Shown here in pieces: positions 1 to 8,179 of a stretch of 36,225 nt of DNA; position 1 is the first letter of the stretch, and every line of letters starts with the position of its first letter. A model generated the notes under the pieces. The model saw only the letters and a list, made by a program, of their open reading frames with translations, did not search any database and had not been told where the DNA came from. Where the stretch lies: positions 1,346,818 through 1,383,042 of the forward strand of contig NW_005434673.1 of NCBI RefSeq assembly GCF_000315625.1, written 5' to 3'. The stretch is from Guillardia theta CCMP2712. Its lineage: Eukaryota; Cryptophyceae; Pyrenomonadales; Geminigeraceae. Both the position numbers and the translations under genes were made by a program.

Positions 1-29
1 TCCTCCTCCTCCTCCTCACGGCCTAGCAG

Positions 30-849
30 GGAGAAGTTCTGGGCATCACACGGTTCGGGTTAGCCAAGATGAAGGAGTCAGTGATGATGCTTGCGTCCTT
101 TGAGAAGGTTTGCCATCCTCCTCCTCCCTCCTCCCGTTGCCATCCCTCTCCTCCCTTCTCCTCCTTCTGCCTTCCCGCCCTGCCTCTTCCCTCCTCTCTT
201 TCTCCCTCCCCTCTCGATCTCCCTTCGCTCTTCCTGCCTTCTCGCTCCCTCCTCTCCTCCTCTCCATTCCCGCCTCTCCTCTGAGCATGGAGCAGACGGT
301 GGATCACCTCTATGACGCTGCCATCCACGGTCGATCGGATCAGATTAGCGGAGTGAGCGAGTGCATCATCATGGGGACACCCGTCCAGGTTCTTCTCAGC
401 TCCTCCTCCCTCCTCCCTCCTCCCTCCTCCCTCCTCCCTCCTCCCTCCTCCCTCCTCTCCCCTTTGGCTCTCCTCTCCCCTCCTCTCTCCTCTTCCCTCC
501 GCTCCATTCCTCTCCCTCCCTCCCCCTCCCTCTTCCCCCCTTTTTGTCTCTCATTTCTCTTGCTCGGCTCCTCCACCAACTTGCTTGTTCCTCCTACCTA
601 CATCGCTACCTGTGCTCTCCCACTATCCTGCGCTCTTCCTCGCTGTCGCTTCCTCTTGTAAAATCCTGCACACAGATCGGGACAGGATCCTTCAAGGTGC
701 TGCATCAGACGGACCCGCAGGACGCGGTCAGGCCGAGGAGGAGGTAACATGGCGATGTATCGCTTCTGCCCGATGACAATCATTGCAGGATGCCCCTAAT
801 GCGACTAACGGCAGAGGAGAAGCACTTGGACTTCTTGAGCTCACTCTAG
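30..849 (+). CDS. POLR3A: RNA polymerase III largest subunit (RPC1), C-terminal exons only
   Basis: Partial gene entering from the left edge. The product is the catalytic largest subunit of nuclear RNA polymerase III (tRNA, 5S and U6 transcription). Four exons are visible: 30-107, 296-388, 676-743 and 789-849, all with AG/GT borders and matching phases. The first reads [20 protein letters not shown], then LASFEK; the second gives TVDHLYDAA and [13 protein letters not shown]; the third [11 protein letters not shown]. These are the conserved C-terminal RPC1 segments (GVSECIIMG and IGTG...FK are hallmarks). The last exon ends FLSSL-stop, so the tail differs from animal RPC1, as is usual. The introns (188, 287 and 45 nt) are filled with CT-rich simple repeats. 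Identity is certain; the exact C-terminal exon is slightly less so. Confidence 0.93.
395..460. repeat. CTCCTCC minisatellite in a POLR3A intron
   Basis: Tandem copies of a 7-bp unit (CTCCTCC/TCCTCCC) lie inside the second visible POLR3A intron. The polypyrimidine bias continues to about 545. No coding potential is inferred. Confidence 0.8.
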
Positions 850-1269
850 AGCAGAGGACGGGGAAAGGGGGCAGGGAGGGGAGGGGGGGGAAAGGAGAAG
901 TGAATGAAGGTCTAGACCAGGAGGATGGAGGAGGAGGATAGTCACTTGGTAAGCCCCGTGAGCAATCTTAAGTTCAAAAACAAACAAAATGAGTTGAAGG
1001 CTTCCGAGTTTTTGAGCCTTTTGTTCTCTCTCAAGGGAAAAGCAGCGGGGGAGGCGGAGGAACGTAGATCTGCTCCCTCACTTCTTCAAGTTCCTGCTGT
1101 AAAGGTTCGGGTTGGCGTTGCTGAAGCTGGAGCCAACCTGACAAGAACTCAGCCTTTCCCCTCATCCACCTCCAAACCTGCTCATCCCTTCCCATATTGC
1201 CCCCATTCTTTCCCTTCTTTTTCAACAACCTCCCTCCTCTTCCTCTTCCTCCTCCTCCTCCTCCTCCTT

Positions 1270-1321
<52 letters not shown>

Positions 1322-1456
1322 GACTTCAGCTTACCGCACACTGGCTCATCTTGCCAACGCCAACACCCCTGCAAGCACATGAGACGAGAGGCGGAGGAGA
1401 GGAGCAAACTTCACTTCTTGCACTCCGGGATCGCTCCAACACCCCAGTCATCGGAA
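850..1456. repeat. Spacer with polypurine run, (CTC)n and (ATC)n microsatellites
   Basis: Intergenic stretch between POLR3A (ends 849) and the minus-strand plastid protein gene. It holds a purine-rich run (about 850-945), a CTC/CCT tract (about 1238-1268) and a long ATC tract (about 1269-1320). The open frames across it (poly-His, poly-Asp) are products of the triplet repeats and show no domain, so no gene is called. Confidence 0.7.
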
Positions 1457-2613
1457 TCAAGACCTGTCCCTCCCTTGAGCATCTCTACACGCGCCTGTCT
1501 CCTCCTTTACCTGCGGGCTTGCCGGCAGACCTGTAGGCCAGCAGTGCGCTCTATGAGCAAGAGGGTCAGGGTTGAGAGAGAGGCAAGCGCCAGCGCATGC
1601 CTGCATGGACTTGGCGATGCTGACTGCCTTGGACGAGTCCTTCTTGCTGACTGCCTGCATGCCATCTGAGCAAACGTCGGCTTTTTCACACCATCCCACC
1701 TGCTTGAAGTCCTTGTAGTCACGGTCGTACTCGTCAGCCGCCTTCCCCATCGCCTCCATGAACTTGGACTGGATGGAGAGACCGCCTCCTCCCAGCGCTG
1801 AGACATAGAGCTTCATCGCTCCTGTCACGTCAGCTGGGCCCTGCGTATTCTTCAACCCTTTCCTTCCTGCAGGAACTTGGGCTACCTTGGCGAACTGCTC
1901 CACCGTCTTCCAATCGGGGGATGCCTCCTGGATGGTTTGAATGGTCTCCTGGAGGCCGTCATAAGCTCCCTTCACCCTCGGAAGGTAGCGCTTGCGAGCT
2001 GTTGGAAACTGCCAGAGGCCCTTGAGCTTGAGAACCAGATGAAGAAATTCACTCACATAGTAATCACCACGAAGGTTAGATCCCATCTCCACTTGCACAG
2101 GGCCATTCTCCTCCTCGAAAGCCTTTGCCTTCTGGTCGAGCTCTTGCCTCCTCTTCTCCATCTCCTCGCGCTCTTTCGCTATCCTTGCCTGCACCCCAGT
2201 CATCGTGAACCTCTCCAACCTACACTGTTTGGTACCTTCCTCTCCTCAATTGTCTCTACAGTTCCATCAGGAGCCACCAAGGTGCTCCTTGCCTTCTTGG
2301 CCGCAGCAGGATCTGCGTGCAACAAGAAGCTGCCGGTGGTGACAGCAGCAGCCAGCAGCACATTCCTCCTGCTCGTGGTCTCCATACTCATCTTACAGCT
2401 GGAGCTGCGGGTAGAACCCTTCCCTCCGACCAAGGCTGGAGAGAACCCGGCGAAGGCCATCGGGGGAGATGACAATGAGGAGGATAGTGCCATCGAGGAG
2501 CATGTAGGGAGCTCAACGCCAGCGGCTGAAGCCACGGAGGAGAGAGCAGCGATAGCTAGTACCCGCGCCATGGCGAACGACCGTGTAGCACCACCCCACG
2601 CAGGATGCTCCAT
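1457..2613 (-). CDS. Nucleus-encoded thylakoid lumen protein of unknown family (tripartite presequence)
   Basis: Two exons: 2613-2236 and 2188 down to about 1457, with a 47-nt GT-AG intron in phase 0. A second in-frame ATG at 2571 starts directly on a signal peptide (MARVLAIAALSSVASA) and is the likelier start. A Ser-rich transit-like stretch containing AFAGFSP follows, then a twin-arginine-type thylakoid signal (SRRNVLLAAA...ADPAAA). That order, ER signal, plastid transit and lumen signal, is expected for a secondary red plastid. The mature part is helical: a basic/acidic coiled coil, then GDYYVSEFLHLVLKLKGLW and a Gly-rich SALGGGGLSIQSKFMEA. Its size and helical nature recall PsbQ-like extrinsic photosystem proteins, but I do not recognise a family. 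The 3' end is uncertain: a GCAG|GTAAAG donor near 1512 suggests a further exon. Confidence 0.7.
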
Positions 2614-2627
2614 CTGTACATAAAAGG

Positions 2628-2700
2628 GGTACTTTAGACTGTTTATTCCTCTATTTGGTAGTGGTGGGTGGGATAATTCGCAGGGGTAGGGTAGAGGGGT
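2628..2700. other. Short GGGGTA/GGGTGGG-rich segment upstream of the plastid protein gene
   Basis: Holds GGGGTACT, GGTGGGTGGG, GGGGTAGGGTAGAGGGG within about 70 bp just 5' of the minus-strand gene. It is the same vocabulary as the long TACCCC-punctuated stretches further right. Promoter function is only a guess from its position. Confidence 0.4.
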
Positions 2701-2739
2701 CGTTGTTATAAAGGTCTGTAATAAAAGTTTTAGTCACTA

Positions 2740-2999
2740 CACTGAGGGAAGCCCACTTCCCCGCGGCGCTCAGGCGCGCGGCACCCGGCGGCGGGCGGGC
2801 CGGCCCGGCACTGTGGCACAGTGACCCAGCCTGCGGACCGTACAGTGACACGACTGACAGTGACGGACAGCGGGGCCTTCCGAGTACGGGTGGCTTCCAG
2901 GCTTATCCGAGCCTCCGCGAGCCTCGGAGTCCGACCGTCCGACTCCAGGCGGCCAGGCGGCACTGAAGCTTCCCTAGCAAAAGATGAGTCCGCCGCAGT
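2740..2999. other. GC-rich island with CAGTGAC and GAGTCCGACCG words
   Basis: About 260 bp of strongly GC-rich sequence with runs such as GGCGGGCGGGCCGGCCCGG and repeated CAGTGAC/ACAGTGAC and CTCGGAGTCCGACCG words. Similar islands occur near 4520-4660, 7685-7880, 20640-20700, 20915-21130 and 23750-23990. No long coding frame with domain content was found. It ends exactly where the left copy of a direct repeat starts. Confidence 0.6.
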
Positions 3000-3295
3000 G
3001 ACGGAATACAAGTTTGTTAGACTTGTACTAGTCCAAAGTCACGCAGATATCACATCGACCTTAGTTGTAACAAGACAGTTTTTGCTCAAGACCGAGTTTA
3101 ATGACAGTGCCGCGTGACACAAAACCAGACTGAGAATTGACTCAGAGGAGCACATGAGAGATAGACTGTATGCTAGGCCGTGATGTGAAACCCAAGCATC
3201 CAGACATGAGAGGACCTTAGCAAGAAAGCTAGGAAAGCCCCCTCTTCGTCCCACACGCTACATTGGCCGCCTCGCCACGTAAGTCGTCTTAGTTT
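3000..3295. repeat. Left copy of a ~290-bp direct repeat
   Basis: Starts GACGGAATACAAGTTTGTTA and ends near CACGTAAGTCGTCTTAGTTT. Nearly identical to 4203-4489 in the same orientation. Differences seen: short extra segments in this copy near 3113 and 3128, and a missing AGC near 3273. Two long direct repeats around a 0.9-kb core resemble the LTRs of a non-autonomous (TRIM-like) retroelement or a segmental duplication. The ends do not show a clear TG...CA. Confidence 0.85.
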
Positions 3296-3576
3296 CCTGA
3301 GACAGTACGTTACATCGGACGTCAGAAAGTCCGACAAACAAGAGAATGTCAGCAGAGTTCCAAGTCGAGATACGATAAGATTGTCTGCGTCAAGTTCACA
3401 GTTATGCTGAGCGGGCAATAACCATTCAAAGATTGTCCATTCTGAAGAAGATTTTCATGCAGGGCTATTAGATGTGCAGTAAAGAGATAAGGGAGACTCT
3501 TCAGATGCCTGGCGAGCTGATGCAATGACGAGAGAAGGAGGATAAGATAAGAGAGTCTGAGGAGAGAACTTCAGAT

Positions 3577-3624
<48 letters not shown>

Positions 3625-4202
3625 GTGGCGGCCCGCCGGCATTTGAAGACCAAAAGATAAATTTTTGAACCGTAAAGAACTTGTGACCAGAGATTGCTGC
3701 CGCGAGATTGGAACATCCGTTTCAAGGCATTTGAAGATTGTTGTGCAGTTGTACCTTGTTCGCCGATCCAGAAGTAGCTCCAGTTATGCATGATGCCACA
3801 GCCTAGCTCCATCATCGGACATGAAACTTCCGCCAGATCTCCTGGGCCCTGAGTTCGGCCATTTGATCCTACTCAAAGATCAAGAAAATAAGAATCGAAT
3901 ACTAGCCGCTCCACGTGTGTTTCCACAGTTCGAGTCAGATATTCGACCGACCAATCTGGCTGGGGAAGGCTTGTTTTTTCAATTCGAAGGAGGCTGCGAT
4001 AGGCCTAAACAACTTGCGGCTAGAGAGAGAGCCTGATTGAAGAGAGGAGTCATCCGAACTTGATGTGTAAGGCTTGATAGAATTGCATGAATTTTCGACA
4101 GCAACGAAACACTGATACCAAGAAAGAAAAAACTCCAGTAAACAATTCAACTAACCAAACATAAGATCAACATGATTGAGCATGTAATCGAGGCTCATAA
4201 CC
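3296..4202. other. Non-coding core between the two direct repeats
   Basis: About 0.9 kb without a convincing coding frame. It contains a GA dinucleotide tract (about 3581-3619) and otherwise unique sequence. Read on the minus strand, a TTGGTATCAGTG word occurs at about 4108-4120. It loosely resembles the TGGTATCAGAGC initiator-tRNA primer site of plant retroelements, but it lies about 80 bp from the repeat edge, so I do not call it a primer site. Confidence 0.4.
3581..3619. repeat. (GA)n microsatellite
   Basis: An uninterrupted run of about 19 GA units, seen directly. The Ser-Leu repeat frame on the minus strand is an artefact of this tract. Confidence 0.9.
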
Positions 4203-4489
4203 GACGGAATACAAGTTTGTTAGACTTGTACTAGTCCAAAGTCACGCAGATATCACATCGACCTTAGTTGTAACAAGACAGTTTTTGCTCAAGACCGAGT
4301 TTAATGACAGTGCACACAAAACCAGAATTGACTCAGAGGAGCACATGAGAGATAGACTGTATGCTAGGCCGTGATGTGAAACCCAAGCATCCAGACATGA
4401 GAGGACCTTAGCAAGAAAGCTAGGAAAGCCCCCTCTTCGTCCCACACGCTATATTGGCCGCCTCAGCGCCACGTAAGTCGTCTTGGTTT
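4203..4489. repeat. Right copy of the ~290-bp direct repeat
   Basis: Same orientation as 3000-3295 and nearly identical, including the internal words ACTAGTCCAAAGTCACGCAG and CATCCAGACATGAGAGGACC. It lies directly upstream of the CEHG-repeat gene, so it could supply 5' flanking sequence to that gene. Confidence 0.85.
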
Positions 4490-4740
4490 ACATGAGAGTT
4501 TTTGTTAACTCGGCGCTATCTGACTGGCACGGCTGCCTCGCGGCCGGCGAGGCTCCGAGTTTTGGGGTGGCACTGGCTTTCGGGGACTCGGGAGGGGGTG
4601 GGTATCATGGCAGTCAGCTCAGGGCCGGGTCCGCTCGCGGAGTCCGACCGGAATCAGGTAGCCTAGTAGGCCCGGCTCAGTACGCCGGGTATTTGCTGGT
4701 ATTGGGTATGAGGGGGATGATCGCCGTCGCTAATACAAAC

Positions 4741-5598
4741 ATGTCGGCTGCGGGCGGCAGCAGGTCGAGCAAGAGGAGGAGGCTGGAGGGATCAGACGAG
4801 GCGAGGGAGGAGGGAGGAGAAGAAAGGAACGCAAAGGGAACGAAGAAGAGATCGCCAACACGAGGAAGTACTTGCGAGCATGGACGGCAGCGATCGGTCT
4901 GCAAGGGATGCGGGGGCAGTGGCATATGCGAGCACGGGCGGGTCAGATCGGTCTGCAAGGAGTGCGGGGGGGGCAGCATATGCGAGCACGGGCGGATCAG
5001 ATCGCAATGCAAGGGATGCGGGGGGGCAAGCATATGCGAGCACGGGCGGATCAGATCGGTCTGCAAGGAATGCGGGGGCAGCAGCATATGCGAGCACGGG
5101 CAGCAGCGATCGCAATGCAAGGGATGCGGGGGCAGCGGCATATGCGAGCACGGGCGGCGGCGATCGCAATGCAAGGGATGCGGGGGCAGCAGCATATGCG
5201 AGCACGGGCGGGTCAGATCGGTCTGCAAGGAGTGCGGGGGGGGCAGCATATGCGAGCACGGGCGGATCAGGTCAAAATGCAAGGGATGCGGGGGCAGCGG
5301 CATATGCGAGCACGGGCGGATCAGATCAACATGCAAGGGATGCGGGGGCGGGAGCATATGCGAGCACGGGCGGGTCAGATCGGTCTGCAAGGGATGCGGG
5401 GGCAGCAGCATATGCGAGCACGGGCGGCGGCGATCGCAATGCAAGGGATGCGGGGGCAGCAGCATATGCGAGCACGGGCGGATCAGATCCATATGCAAGG
5501 AGTGCGGGGGGGGCAGCATATGCGAGCACGGGCGGGTCAGATCGAGGTGCAAAGAATGCGGGGGAGGGAGCAGCAGGTACAAGCAGGGGAGGAGCTGA
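4741..5598 (+). CDS. Cys/His tandem-repeat protein: 13 x 18-residue C-x-H-x6-C-x2-C repeat
   Basis: Single-exon frame. In-frame ATGs exist at 4483, 4492, 4708, 4717 and 4741; I prefer 4741 because the earlier part overlaps the direct repeat and a GC island. The protein opens with a Ser/Lys/Arg-rich segment (SSKRRRLEGSDE, later KGTKKRSPTR) that could be a nuclear localisation signal. Then come 13 near-identical repeats from about 4873 to 5574, typified by ICEHGRVRSVCKECGGGS. Each supplies one Cys-x-His-x6-Cys-x2-Cys set, so each could hold one zinc ion. The DNA period is 54 bp. From memory, similar CEHGR...CKECGG repeats occur in other algal and giant-virus proteins of unknown function; I cannot verify this here. 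Binding to nucleic acid or protein is inference. The tail ends in KQGRS. Confidence 0.75.
   Translation: MSAAGGSRSSKRRRLEGSDEAREEGGEERNAKGTKKRSPTRGSTCEHGRQRSVCKGCGGSGICEHGRVRSVCKECGGGSICEHGRIRSQCKGCGGASICEHGRIRSVCKECGGSSICEHGQQRSQCKGCGGSGICEHGRRRSQCKGCGGSSICEHGRVRSVCKECGGGSICEHGRIRSKCKGCGGSGICEHGRIRSTCKGCGGGSICEHGRVRSVCKGCGGSSICEHGRRRSQCKGCGGSSICEHGRIRSICKECGGGSICEHGRVRSRCKECGGGSSRYKQGRS
4873..5574 (+). repeat. 54-bp tandem repeat array, 13 copies
   Basis: Coding tandem array with core GCATATGCGAGCACGGGCGG. Changes between copies fall mostly at a few codons (Val/Ile/Arg/Gln at repeat position 5, Val/Gln/Lys/Thr/Ile at position 8, Glu/Gly before the last Cys). High DNA identity points to recent expansion or gene conversion. 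Confidence 0.9.
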
Positions 5599-5639
5599 TC
5601 AGGTGCGGACAAGATGTTGCTGTGTAGCAGGATGACTGG

Positions 5640-7500
5640 TTTGCAGGATCAGGAGGTGGGCGCCGGGAGGTTGTTGGGTTCGTGCCAGTCAGATAGCACC
5701 CAGAGTTGTTTAATTGAGTTGAACTATCCAGTCGGGAGCATATGCTCATGTGAAGTTTATGATATCTCTACTCTTCACCTTTGTGTGCGATCCAGCGGAG
5801 GTGCCTTGAGCACTTGCTACGGTAGACGTCTGCAGCCCGTGTAGCTTCGGGGGTACGGGTGGCTTCCCTCATCCTGATAGGAAGAGGAGCAGACGCTTGT
5901 GAGAAGCGAGAGCACGCGCCAGGGGAGTCCTCCCGTACAGCAAGGAGCACCATACCTTGCCCTTCTCTCAGCCTGCAGAAGGATCAGCTGAGCTACAAGA
6001 GTCTGTTCTCTCCTCTGAAGCCCTCGAGGTCTAGTGCAGCGATGGCTACCATCTCCGATGTACTCCTTCACTTCCGGTCCTACTCGCAGCTCCTGAGCGC
6101 CGCCGGGCTGTCAGAGCTACAAAGGATACTCCACTCCAGTGTGAACCTGCTGAAAAGAACCACCTCTTGAGGTCTTTGTAGCAGGACTAGTGTACCCCTG
6201 GGGAGAAAAGGTTGTCAACTTCCAAGCAGAGGACCACTGCTTCCTCCAGCAAGGAGCACTACCCCTAGTGCTTCCCTTAGCCTATATAAGGATCAGCCTC
6301 TTCAGCTAGAAGGGCGCTGATCTAGCATCGCTAGCAGACTCGACATCACATCACTTTACCTCTATGTGCGATCCAGCGGACCTGCCTTGAGCATTCGCTC
6401 TAGACGTCTGCATACCGTAAAGCTTCGGGGGGTGGCACGAGGCATGCCGACGGGTCGGCGGTAGGAGCTGCCTGGAAGCTCCTCTCCTCGCGTCATCGCA
6501 AGCTGACTCGCCGCTACTGCCGTTGCTCCAACCGCGAGCAAGGCGGAGAGTGGTCGTGCTTATGCTTGCGACTCGTCTCTCAGTCCGTCGCGCTTTCTAC
6601 CTTGCGGCAGCCATCTCTGGCAAGAGCGTCTGTACAGCTTCATATTTGTCCTGTCTAGTTTCTGTCTAGAAGTAGTGCAAGGCCCCTGCTAAGGTCACTC
6701 TGCCATACTACAGTGCTACACCGGCCTGGCTCCTGATTCAGCTACACTTCCACACTGCTACCCACGGCACGGGAGTGGAACTACCCGGGTACGGCCCTGG
6801 AACTGACTGTACACTGCGCCCTCGGGATCTGCCGCCATGACCGTAGGCTACCGTAGACAAGTCTCCGGATGTCCAATCTTTGGTTCTTTCGCCTGATCAC
6901 GCAGTTATCCAGCACCTGCCGATGAGTCTCTGCTCCAGCTGATCAGCGGCAAGTCATCAACTTCCCCCTGTTGACTTTCACTGTGCAGACTCAACGGTCC
7001 CCCCGAGGACGTGGCAGTGACAGCACAGTGAAGGATGAGGAGGCTGGGCGAGCACAAGAGAAGGTCGGACGGCACCATACCGGACACACCCACACTGACT
7101 CGGCTACCAGAGAGAACGCAACGTGACTCTCGAGGTCAAGATGCTTGACAGCCAGTCCTGGCCGCAAGGCTTCTGCCATGTTTGATCCTCTCCATCGCAC
7201 CATCATGTCCCTTACCTGTAAGACGCTCAGCGTTGGTCTCCTCCCGTCAGCCAACTTCTGTTTCCTCCTGTGTGCAGACACAAGCAAAAAGACGTCCTCA
7301 TTGTCTTGCCATCGCCGCTCTGACTCCACCGCTCCTCGCGTAGACGGATGCTCCTACTAGCTCTCTTACTCACATGAGGACTAAGCTGCTTCCTTCCGTG
7401 CTCCCATCATGATCTCTGCCTCTCATACACGCTCCTCAGCCGTCTCAGATCAATCTTCCAGCAACCGCCGACACTCTATCCCAGACTAATCATGCAGCAA
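5640..7500. other. Gene-poor region with diverged repeat copies
   Basis: No frame with recognisable domains. Two repeat families are visible. Family one is at 5775-5853 and 6360-6436, sharing TGTGCGATCCAGCGG, CTGCCTTGAGCA, TAGACGTCTGCA and AGCTTCGGGG. Family two is at 5940-5995 and 6248-6310, sharing AGCAAGGAGCAC and AAGGATCAGC. The 6248 copy holds CCTATATAAGG, a good TATA box, followed about 70 bp later by family one. This could be the remains of LTR-type promoters. Confidence 0.5.
6281..6291 (+). promoter_or_regulatory. TATA-box-like CCTATATAAGG inside a repeated segment
   Basis: The sequence CCTATATAAGGATCAGC matches a TATA core. The related copy near 5980 reads CCTGCAGAAGGATCAGC and has lost the box. 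No gene start is evident downstream, so this may be the promoter of a decayed mobile element rather than of a host gene. Confidence 0.35.
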
Positions 7501-7684
7501 ACACTACCACATGGCTTCTCCTTCTTCTCCTTCATCACCTCTCCAGGTGCTCCCTCCCCGCTATCCGCCCTCCCTGGATTTCCTCGCTTACAAATCCAGC
7601 AGATACCCTCCAAGTGGTCTCACGTGGACCTCCCGAAGCGACCCCCTTATATGAAGGCTGCCAGGAGTTCTAGGACAGCCGAGT

Positions 7685-7880
7685 CGGAGTGGACGGCGGC
7701 GTGCCGCGGGCCACTGTGACGGCCCGGTCTGCGGCGGGCCCATCAGTCACGCCGGCAGGCCCGGGCCCCGGCCGGGCCACCCGGGCGGCCGGCGCTCAGC
7801 CGCGCCGGCGGGCGGTCTGTCGGACCGTGCCATCACTGTCCACCACGTCACTGATGAGTCACCGCCGGCGTCCTGACGAA
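7685..7880. other. GC-rich island, second example
   Basis: Very GC-rich block with GGCCCGGGCCCCGGCCGGGC and several CACTGTGACGG, ATCAGTCACG and GTCACTGATGAGTCACC words. Same character as 2740-2999 and 23750-23990. No supported gene directly next to it. Confidence 0.55.
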
Positions 7881-8179
7881 ACTTTTCTACCGATCGACCT
7901 TGACGGTCATGCAAGTCACGGACGGCCCGCGCTGGTTACACCAGGGGAGGGCTCTAGAAGTTCCCAGACGCCGCGACAACTTCGGAAAACAGCCGACCAA
8001 GTCAGCATAAGGGCGGAGACGACCTGTCTCGAATAATCGAGAGGAGTGTAGAAGGGGCGAGAGGTGGGGCAAGTTTTTTAAAAAAGGCTGGTACTAAACT
8101 AATCCCTTGAAAAGATTCATTTTCAACAGAAACACTTCTAAATTGTTTTATTTATAAGACACAGAACGTCTCGGCGCAT

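Noticed and set aside
1197-1407. Poly-His, poly-Asp and poly-Ile frames
   Set aside because: Direct translations of the (ATC)n and (CTC)n microsatellites; no flanking domain.
3821-4150. Short frames in the core between the direct repeats
   Set aside because: Each is about 70 residues, without domain content or conserved splice extension.
4872-5635. Two other plus frames and two minus frames open across the CEHG array
   Set aside because: The repeat unit is 54 bp, a multiple of three without stops in several frames, so all frames stay open. Only the CEHG frame shows regular Cys/His spacing and a sensible N-terminus.
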